Below, in pieces: positions 58,265 through 64,000 of a DNA stretch of 64,000 nt (position 1 is the first letter of the stretch; each line of letters opens with the position of its first letter). Position numbers and translations under genes: made by a program. The notes under the pieces were generated by a model. That model was not told where the DNA came from, made no database searches, and was given only the letters and a program-made list of their open reading frames with translations. Origin of the DNA: Tychonema litorale BBK16 (GTDB lineage Bacteria; Cyanobacteriota; Cyanobacteriia; Cyanobacteriales; Microcoleaceae); contig NZ_JAKJHX010000012.1 of the NCBI RefSeq assembly GCF_021648855.1, forward strand, positions 1 through 64,000, read 5' to 3'.

Positions 58265-58591
58265 TTAGGCTTCCTCATTTTCTTTGATTGCTTGTTCAAT
58301 TTCTTCTGGGTAAGCATCAGCATAAGCCCAAGCATTGACTAAATCAGCCGCAGTCAAATGGGGATAGCACTTAAAAAGTTCCGCATCGCTGCATCCGAGA
58401 CGGCGATAACCCACAAGTACCCAAACTTGTATGCGAGTATTGCCAACACAAGCATCACCGCCACACACGCCGGGAGTCTTTTTAATGCCTATAGCACCAG
58501 TGCTTAAGGTTTGAAGTAAAATTTCTATAGCCGCTGCTTTGTCGGCTGAATTTAAGGATGCTAGATCGATTTTTAATTCGGTGAGTGTCAT
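58265..58591 (-). CDS. DUF433 antitoxin-like protein (copy B)
   Basis: 108 aa with the core TPGVCGGDACVGNTRIQVWVLVGYRRLG and FxxYPHLTAADLVNAWAYADAYPEEIEQAI. First gene of the second pair. Upstream lies a copy of palindromic element P. Confidence 0.82.
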   Translation of the reverse strand: MTLTELKIDLASLNSADKAAAIEILLQTLSTGAIGIKKTPGVCGGDACVGNTRIQVWVLVGYRRLGCSDAELFKCYPHLTAADLVNAWAYADAYPEEIEQAIKENEEA

Positions 58592-58645
58592 AATTTACTA
58601 TCCCATTTTTACAGATAGAATATCCTAGCTAAATTATAACGGAAT

Positions 58646-58750
58646 AGGACTTAGTATGGGGCCCAGAAACCGGGTTTTTTACGAAAATACTTGGTTCTTG
58701 TCCACAGATTCGGTAAAAACCCGGTTTCTTCGTCGGAGTCCGTAAGTCCT
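58646..58750. mobile_element. Palindromic element P, complete with TAGGACTTA ends
   Basis: About 105 bases: outer ends TAGGACTTA / TAAGTCCTA, then GGGGCCCAGAAACCGGGTTTTTTACG...GTAAAAACCCGGTTTCTTCG and GTCGGAGTCC. This copy shows that the AAACCGGGTTT palindromes are the cores of a longer miniature inverted-repeat element. Copies at 60257 and 61701 also retain parts of these ends. Confidence 0.7.
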
Positions 58751-58915
58751 AAATCTTAACTTGTCACCTCCGATCGCTCCCATCTCCTTACCTGTAGCTA
58801 CCATGACAAAAAAATGGTATACTTTCATGTTAATCTCCTACCTAGAAAACAACAGATCACTGTTGTATAAATTATTCATTTACTGCCTTATTCCCTAAAA
58901 CTATCAGCAAAATCT

Positions 58916-60220
58916 ATGAAATCCCGCTCTTGCTGGCTAATTTTTACCCTCATCGGACTGTCCTTAACAAGCTGCGGACAGCAGAAGTCATCTCAAGAAA
59001 TTGCCGAAACAGTTAAAAATAGTATCGTCTTGATTTCCTACCAGAATGAAGGCGGACACGGTACGGGCTTTATTGTGCCGGGGGAAACGGGTGTTTGCAC
59101 GGTTCTCACGGCACGTCATGTGGTTGAAGGGCGTAGCTTGAACCTGCTAACTAACGACCAAAAACTTTATCAAACTGACAGCATCCAAACAAGTTCCAAT
59201 TTGGATTTAGCGGTAGTAACGTTTCCGTCAGCCGGGGATAAATGTTCTTATCCAAGTCTCAATTTTGGGGATTCCGATAGTGTGAAACAAACAGACCAAA
59301 TCTACATTTCTGGGTTTCCAGACAGGGCTGGTGGTGGCAAATTAGTGAGACAATTTGTGCGTGGTTATGTATCGGAGTTGAATGTGTTGGATCAGGGTTA
59401 TGGAATTTCCTATGATGCTAATACTTTTAGCGGGATGAGTGGCGGGCCTGTTTTAGATACTAGCGGGAAAGTCGTTGCTGTTCATGGGAAGACAGACGCT
59501 CAAATTATTGCGGATTTGCAGAGTCAGCAAGCAAGTTTGTCTGATCAACAGAAAGCCACGCTGCAACAAGCGGCAGCAAGAGTTGCTGGAGGGGTACAAA
59601 TTAACACTTTTAAGTGGGGAATTCCGATTAAAAATTATCTAGTAAATCAGTCTAATTTGGTAAGTCAACCCATTGTGGCAAAGCCACCTGATGCAGGAAA
59701 TAAATCTATTGTGACAAAGTTACCTGATTCGGGAGAGCCACCCATTACTAAAGCAGACTATAGTAAGCTAAGCAAGTTATTGGAGGATGGAAAGTGGAAA
59801 GAAGCAGATGAGGAAACTGGCAACAAAATGTTAGAAGTGGCAGGTAAACAAAAAGAACGTTACTTAACAACAGAAGATATCGAAAATTTTTCGTGTCCTG
59901 ATTTACTAGCGATTGATAAACTTTGGGTAAAATATAGTGATGGACGCTTTGGCTTTTCTGTACAAAAACGAATTTATAAAAGTCTTGGTGGCGCTAAAGA
60001 GTATGATCAAAAAATTTGGTCAAACTTTGGTGAAGCAATTGGCTGGAAAAAGAAAGAAGGAGATTGGCTTCGGGACGATCTCCTTACTTGGAATAAGGAT
60101 CAACCAGAGGCTTATCTTCCAATGAGTACCAATGTAGCTAGTAATTTGAATGACGGTGATAATACTCTTCGTCACCGTGGGGGGATATTTTTCTCACACG
60201 CAGAGACTTGTAAATTGTAA
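58916..60220 (+). CDS. Lipoprotein serine protease fused to a GUN4 domain
   Basis: 434 aa. Lipobox LTSC with Cys20. Residues about 25-240 are a trypsin-like (S1C) protease with an intact triad: His68 in TARHVVEG, Asp97 in NLDLAVV, Ser175 in GMSGGPVL. A linker rich in Pro/Lys with a repeated PxxGxK phrase (about 250-275) leads to a GUN4-like domain (about 278-434): DYSKLSKLLEDGKWKEADEET, FSCPDLLAIDKLWVKYSDGRFGFSVQ and the porphyrin-pocket-type WxxFGEAIGWKK. GUN4 proteins bind Mg-porphyrins, but domain copies in lipoproteins are probably sensors of something else. A COP23 gene lies convergent downstream. Confidence 0.85.
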   Translation: MKSRSCWLIFTLIGLSLTSCGQQKSSQEIAETVKNSIVLISYQNEGGHGTGFIVPGETGVCTVLTARHVVEGRSLNLLTNDQKLYQTDSIQTSSNLDLAVVTFPSAGDKCSYPSLNFGDSDSVKQTDQIYISGFPDRAGGGKLVRQFVRGYVSELNVLDQGYGISYDANTFSGMSGGPVLDTSGKVVAVHGKTDAQIIADLQSQQASLSDQQKATLQQAAARVAGGVQINTFKWGIPIKNYLVNQSNLVSQPIVAKPPDAGNKSIVTKLPDSGEPPITKADYSKLSKLLEDGKWKEADEETGNKMLEVAGKQKERYLTTEDIENFSCPDLLAIDKLWVKYSDGRFGFSVQKRIYKSLGGAKEYDQKIWSNFGEAIGWKKKEGDWLRDDLLTWNKDQPEAYLPMSTNVASNLNDGDNTLRHRGGIFFSHAETCKL

Positions 60221-60256
60221 CCGATAAAGACTTGAACAGGACTTATATACGTGGGC

Positions 60257-60325
60257 AAAAACCCGGTTTCTTGGCAAATATTTATCGAAAAAATCGACTA
60301 TTTTTGGAATAAATCCGGTTTTTTG
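60257..60325. repeat. Palindromic element P, degenerate
   Basis: AAAACCCGGTTTCTTGG...AAATCCGGTTTTTTGCG between the convergent GUN4-protease and COP23 genes. ACAGGACTTA at about 60237 is its left end. Confidence 0.7.
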
Positions 60326-60348
60326 CGTGAATTCTATGCAGTTTAATA

Positions 60349-60960
60349 TCACTTAGTAGAATTAGATCCACCAAGGCGATCCGTCTCTGTCAAAAAAGGA
60401 GTTAAATCAATCACTGGCGAAGCAGGAGAAAAATTAGGATTCACCAACTTACCTCCGCTATTTTGATAAACACCAGTACCATTTTGCAAATCCTCAGTCA
60501 TCTCTTTTAATGTTTTATAAGCATCTGTGTCGCTACCAGAATTCAATGTCACCAATAGCGGACAATTATCACCACTTAATTTGGTTTTAGCACAAATCAC
60601 ATATTGCTTTGGCGTATTAGGATCGGCTCTATAATCTAACTTAGTCAAACCATCTTTACGATAAGTTTCTAAGCGATCGACAATTTTTTCGCAGCGCACT
60701 TGCGGTGTATAACTACCGCCTAAAGTTGTCACCATTTTTAGCCAAGGTTGTGCACCTCTTTCGTGACGGTACATGACAGTCCAAATATTACCTCCTCGCT
60801 TAGTGTCTGGGCGAAGTTCGCAGAAAAAATGGTCTTCTTTTCCTCCAAATAAAAACGAATTGATAGGCCCACCTTGAATAAAAGTAATTCCTGCCACTAA
60901 CATGCTTACTACAGCCACACTTAGATTTGCGGTGTTAAAAATTTTTTCACTATTACTCAT
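60349..60960 (-). CDS. COP23-domain exported protein
   Basis: 203 aa. N-terminal hydrophobic helix (about 10-32) as anchor or signal. The middle fits the COP23 family (named after a circadian oscillating protein of Cyanothece): HFFCELRPDTKRGGNIWTVMYRH, PQVRCEKIVDRLETYRKDGLTKLDY, YVICAKTK, CPLLVTLNSG, with four conserved Cys. Function unknown. It is often found near trypsin-like protease genes in cyanobacteria from memory, as here. Confidence 0.78.
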   Translation of the reverse strand: MSNSEKIFNTANLSVAVVSMLVAGITFIQGGPINSFLFGGKEDHFFCELRPDTKRGGNIWTVMYRHERGAQPWLKMVTTLGGSYTPQVRCEKIVDRLETYRKDGLTKLDYRADPNTPKQYVICAKTKLSGDNCPLLVTLNSGSDTDAYKTLKEMTEDLQNGTGVYQNSGGKLVNPNFSPASPVIDLTPFLTETDRLGGSNSTK

Positions 60961-61154
60961 GGTACAGAATCCTCGATCAGATTTTGATAGACTACAAGAA
61001 GAATAAGTTAAAACATTATCAATCAGCCAAGTAACACGTCTCCGAGAAACTCACCGACTGTCATATAATCTTATCATATTATTTTGAAATCCACACAAAA
61101 AGTTACCATAACTATTAAATAAACTAGAAGGTGATGGATATAGATCCATTTCTG

Positions 61155-61634
61155 CTAGCTGTATACTCTAGTCTTATGCAATTCGTCTTCTTGGCTAAAC
61201 TCAGCTAATTCCTTGAGAATTTCACGGCGCTTAACAGTACGCTGCTGTTTATAGCCGATCGCACCTGCCAAACTTATCCGCCGCTGGTTTCCTACTTTTC
61301 CATAGGGAATTTCCCCATCATCGAGTAATTTGACCACAAATTCTGGCGACACATTGAGCAAACTCGCAGCTTCTTCCACAGTCATATCTTGCTCAATTGG
61401 CACTAAAGATACTGCTTTACCAGCCGCCATTAAATGTGCAGCTTGACACAACAATTGATAGAGAGATTCAGGAAGTGCGATTTCTTCCCCGCCAATTTCC
61501 ACCAATTTTACTTTTAATGTCTCAAAATCATCATTTTCTGTCTTGAGACATAGCATTTTATCCAACAATTTGATAGCTATGGTTTCTTCTTCTGTCGGTA
61601 AAACTGGATCTAGGAGTATTTTTTGCCTGTTCAT
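61155..61634 (-). CDS. Excisionase-type HTH protein, orphan antitoxin-like
   Basis: 159 aa. The C-terminal half is a MerR/excisionase-like DNA-binding domain (MTVEEAASLLNVSPEFVVKLLDDGEIPYGKVGNQRRIS). The N-terminal half (about 1-80) is helical. In many bacteria this type is followed by a PIN toxin gene; here nothing follows before the convergent COP23 gene, so the toxin is missing. Confidence 0.75.
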   Translation of the reverse strand: MNRQKILLDPVLPTEEETIAIKLLDKMLCLKTENDDFETLKVKLVEIGGEEIALPESLYQLLCQAAHLMAAGKAVSLVPIEQDMTVEEAASLLNVSPEFVVKLLDDGEIPYGKVGNQRRISLAGAIGYKQQRTVKRREILKELAEFSQEDELHKTRVYS

Positions 61635-61700
61635 GGAAATGTTTCCTGAATTGGTTTAATGCTATTATAGTAGATAAAATAGTCCTGGATATGGGGCATA

Positions 61701-61767
61701 GAAACCGGGTTTTTTACGAAAATACTTCGTTGCTACCGACAGATTAGGTAAAAAACCCGGTTTCTTT
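61701..61767. repeat. Palindromic element P
   Basis: GAAACCGGGTTTTTTACGA...GTAAAAAACCCGGTTTC, with outer AGTCCTGGATATGGGGC and GCATAAGTCCT ends, between the HTH and HicB genes. Confidence 0.85.
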
Positions 61768-61854
61768 GTCGGAGCGCATAAGTCCTGTAAAGATATGATA
61801 TAATCTCAAGTAAAACTATAATTGTTTGAGCTTGGCAGTCCGCCACTTCAAATT

Positions 61855-62055
61855 ATGAAGTCAACACAACAGTTTACAGCAATTATTGAACGAGAAGGCG
61901 ACGGATATATATCCCTTTGCCCAGAACTCGATATTGCCAGTCAAGGTGACAATATAGAAGAAGCGCGACAGAATTTGATCGAGGCGCTGGAACTATTTTT
62001 TGAAACAGCAGATCCTTCTGAAGTCAAGAATCGGCTTATAAGATTCGGCGATTGA
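61855..62055 (+). CDS. hicB: HicB-type antitoxin, C-terminus cut by a repeat element
   Basis: 66 aa from ATG 61855 (MKSTQQFTAIIEREGDGYIS). HicB core: FTAIIEREGDGYISLCPELDIASQGDNIEEARQNLIEALELFFETAD. The last codons and the stop TGA at 62053-62055 lie within, or at the edge of, a miniature inverted-repeat element starting at about 62050, so the usual C-terminus (about 8-10 more residues in relatives) is gone. No HicA gene follows. The pair is probably destroyed. Confidence 0.7.
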   Translation: MKSTQQFTAIIEREGDGYISLCPELDIASQGDNIEEARQNLIEALELFFETADPSEVKNRLIRFGD

Positions 62056-62186
62056 AATCGCTTCTACACAAACGAAGTCGGCCTCCGCCGACTGAAGAAT
62101 ATTCATATCAAATCAGACTTAAATACCCGGTAATTTTCTTAGTCCGCGCAGGCGGACATTGTTTGTGTAGACGCGGTTTCAACCGC
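62050..62186. mobile_element. Miniature inverted-repeat element with TTGAAA-CGC-TCTACACAAAC ends
   Basis: Left end 62050-62073 and right end 62161-62184 are inverse of each other apart from two or three changes (TTGAAATCGCTTCTACACAAAC versus TTGAAACCGCGTCTACACAAAC). Inner palindromes AGTCGGCCTCCGCCGACT and AGTCCGCGCAGGCGGAC. About 137 bases, non-coding, and not seen elsewhere in the window. Confidence 0.75.
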
Positions 62187-62198
62187 CGGGTTTCTCCA

Positions 62199-62265
62199 AA
62201 GAAACCGGGTTTTTCATCAAATCTATCGACTACAACGAAATATTGTCGTAAAAAACCCGGTTTCT
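62199..62265. repeat. Palindromic element P
   Basis: AAAGAAACCGGGTTTTTCATC...GTAAAAAACCCGGTTTCTCGG, directly behind the preceding element and before the pntB stop. Confidence 0.85.
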
Positions 62266-62278
62266 CGGCCTCGCAATC

Positions 62279-63685
62279 CTACAACTGTTTCACCTCAGCA
62301 ACCAACTTCGCAACCACATCCTTCGCGCTACCAAACAACATCATCGTCTTATCCTTATAAAACAACTCGTTGTCAACACCCGAAAAACCAGCACTCATTC
62401 CGCGCTTAATTACGATCGTATGTTTGGCCTTATCAACCTCCAAAATCGGCATCCCATAAATCGGGCTCGCCGTATCGTGACGCGCCGCCGGATTCACTAC
62501 ATCATTCGCACCGATTACCAACGCCACATCCGTCTCTTCAAACTGCGGGTTGATATCGTCCATATCATACAACTGCGGATAAGGCACATTTGCTTCTGCT
62601 AGCAGCACATTCATGTGCCCCGGCATCCGCCCAGCCACCGGGTGAATCGCGTATTTCACGTCAACACCCATTTTTTCCAAACCGTCGGCTAACTCGCGCA
62701 CGGCGTGTTGTGCTTGCGCTACAGCCATCCCGTAACCGGGAATAATTACTACCGATCGCGCATAGCCTAACATCATCGCACTTTCTTCGAGATTGATGCT
62801 GCGAACAGTTTTGTCAGTAGCACCCGCAGCGCCCCCAGCAGCAGCAGTCTTGCCACCGCTACCAAAGGCGCTAAACAGTACACTACCAAGCGATCGATTC
62901 ATCGCCTTACACATGATTTGCGTCAAAATAATCCCCGACGCGCCCACCAATGCACCAGCGATAATCAGCATATTGTTCATCAAAATGAACCCAGCCACAC
63001 TCGCCGCAATCCCCGAATAGGAGTTAAGCAGCGACACCACGACGGGCATATCGCCACCCCCAATCGGGAGCACAAACATGATTCCCAGAATATTGGAAAT
63101 CGCCACCAAACCGAGGAATACCGGCACATTTTCGGGATTCGTCAGCATATAACCGCTGCCGGCTAAAAGTGCGATCGCCAGCATGGCATTAAACGGCTGT
63201 TGCAGCGGAAACGTCATCGGTGCACCCGGTAGCAATTCTTGCAGCTTCGCAAACGCTACAAGGCTACCAGTGAAAGTGATTCCGCCAATCAACACGCCCA
63301 AAAGGATCGTGATTGTCGCGTCGGGTGCCGGCGATTCCGGGATGCTGAGATAGCGCCAGAATTCCCCCACAGCAACGAGTGCAGAAGCCGCGCCCCCAAA
63401 ACCGTTAAGCAAACCCACCATCTGCGGCATATCCGTCATCGCGACGGTATTCGCCATGATTGTCCCCAAAATGGAACCGATGATGATGCCGACTGCAATC
63501 AATTCGTAGCTAATGACTTGTTTTTCGAGTAAAGTACCAACGATCGCAATTAACATCCCGATCGCAGCTAACACGTTTCCTTGACGCGCAGTTGCAGGAG
63601 ATCCCAACTGTTTCAAACCGACAATAAACAAAGATGCGGCAACTAAATAACCTAGTTGAATGGCACTTGGCAGAAAATCACTCAC
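62279..63685 (-). CDS. pntB: NAD(P) transhydrogenase subunit beta
   Basis: 468 aa. About nine membrane helices (residues 1-270) and the NADP(H)-binding domain III at the C-terminus: IIPGYGMAVAQAQHAVREL, IHPVAGRMPGHMNVLLAEA, GANDVVNPAAR, and IKRGMSAGFSGVDNELFY. It couples proton movement across the membrane to hydride transfer from NADH to NADP+. ATG 63685 overlaps the stop of pntA2 by four bases. Confidence 0.96.
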   Translation of the reverse strand: MSDFLPSAIQLGYLVAASLFIVGLKQLGSPATARQGNVLAAIGMLIAIVGTLLEKQVISYELIAVGIIIGSILGTIMANTVAMTDMPQMVGLLNGFGGAASALVAVGEFWRYLSIPESPAPDATITILLGVLIGGITFTGSLVAFAKLQELLPGAPMTFPLQQPFNAMLAIALLAGSGYMLTNPENVPVFLGLVAISNILGIMFVLPIGGGDMPVVVSLLNSYSGIAASVAGFILMNNMLIIAGALVGASGIILTQIMCKAMNRSLGSVLFSAFGSGGKTAAAGGAAGATDKTVRSINLEESAMMLGYARSVVIIPGYGMAVAQAQHAVRELADGLEKMGVDVKYAIHPVAGRMPGHMNVLLAEANVPYPQLYDMDDINPQFEETDVALVIGANDVVNPAARHDTASPIYGMPILEVDKAKHTIVIKRGMSAGFSGVDNELFYKDKTMMLFGSAKDVVAKLVAEVKQL

Positions 63686-63975
63686 GCTTTAACCTCCTTT
63701 TTCTTAAACATTTGTAGCATTCGATCGGTGACTAAGAAACCAGCAACAACGTTAATTGTCGCAAGGGCGATCGCGATCGTCCCCAAAATAGAAGTAACAG
63801 TCACATTACCTTGGCCCGAAATCAGAATTGCGCCTAAAACCGCAATTCCAGAAATCGCATTGGAACCCGACATCAAAGGTGTATGTAGCGTCGGGGGGAC
63901 TTTGTTAATAACTTCAAATCCCACAAACGATGCTAGAGTAAACACCACTAAACCTGCAATCAATCCTTCTGCCAT
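63682..63975 (-). CDS. pntA2: NAD(P) transhydrogenase subunit alpha part 2 (membrane part)
   Basis: 97 aa with three membrane helices (GLIAGLVVFTLASFVGFEVI; GIAVLGAILISGQ; TIAIALATINVVAGFLV), the family's HTPLMSGSNAISGI loop and a charged end (MFKKKEVKA). In cyanobacteria the alpha subunit is split; the nucleotide-binding part (pntA1) should lie upstream beyond the window. Confidence 0.95.
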   Translation of the reverse strand: MAEGLIAGLVVFTLASFVGFEVINKVPPTLHTPLMSGSNAISGIAVLGAILISGQGNVTVTSILGTIAIALATINVVAGFLVTDRMLQMFKKKEVKA

Positions 63976-64000
63976 AACAATTGGTAATTGGTAATTGGAA

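Noticed and set aside
58662-58828. 49-codon minus-strand frame starting MKVYHFFVMVATGKE with a TAGGAG ribosome site
   Set aside because: The second half is translated palindrome P. It could be a gene cut by the element, but I have no homology to support it.
58803-58898. 31-codon plus-strand frame MTKKWYTFMLIS upstream of the protease
   Set aside because: Short, no ribosome site, overlaps the minus-strand candidate; probably chance.
62052-62360. Open frame of 102 codons after hicB, possible HicA or transposase fragment
   Set aside because: It is composed almost wholly of the 62050 element, palindrome P and the end of pntB on the other strand; no family similarity.

Overview
The window looks like chromosome of a filamentous, non-heterocystous cyanobacterium of the Microcoleus/Oscillatoria/Phormidium type. 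This rests on cyanobacterial markers (Thf1/Psp29, a CpcT-type phycobiliprotein lyase, NdhS, IctB, a cyanobacterial Hfq beside dapF, a split PntA), on many GCGATCGC (HIP1) sites, and on very dense intergenic repeats: heptanucleotide tandem repeats and several palindromic families. The genus is an inference; no rRNA is present.

0-21 kb is mostly housekeeping: aspartase (aspA), an iron-type alcohol dehydrogenase, a class I/II aminotransferase, dapF divergent from hfq, a KefB-type antiporter, an M23 peptidase, a ComFB protein, thf1, cpcT, a STAS protein, hemF, mrp, ndhS and a HAS-barrel protein. Accessory genes are mixed in: a DUF29 gene with a partial tandem copy, a nuclease-like protein, a frameshifted HTH gene, a TumE-type toxin-antitoxin pair and small unknown genes. 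21-26 kb holds a Rieske protein and a two-gene exosortase system: an XrtO-like exosortase fused to an EpsI-like domain, and a membrane VIT/vWA protein with its own PEP-CTERM tail.

26-54 kb carries smpB, a TPR protein coupled to a small secreted protein, ictB, a degenerate histidine-kinase-like protein, an acyltransferase, rpmG-rpsR-RNase II/R, an RDD protein, a GDSL hydrolase, a DUF4436 protein, a YqaE/Pmp3 peptide, speE, a periplasmic binding lipoprotein followed by a PAS/HAMP sensor kinase, priA, a GT-C glycosyltransferase and the bifunctional proline catabolic enzyme. 53-62 kb is an accessory zone: VapBC, two DUF433/DUF5615 pairs plus a third DUF433 fragment, an orphan excisionase-type protein, a truncated HicB, five copies of one palindromic element, a lipoprotein protease fused to GUN4, a COP23 protein, and a secreted protein-arginine-deiminase homologue whose catalytic His and Cys are replaced. 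The window ends in pntB and pntA2.

The most notable points are the predicted pseudo-deiminase on a long charged coiled coil; the exosortase with one apparent dedicated substrate; a family of miniature inverted-repeat elements (ends GGTGTCAACTTAA) nested in older palindromes; and two cases where intergenic repeats were absorbed in frame into enzymes (dapF and the alcohol dehydrogenase). No tRNA, rRNA, CRISPR array, transposase gene or prophage was recognised.
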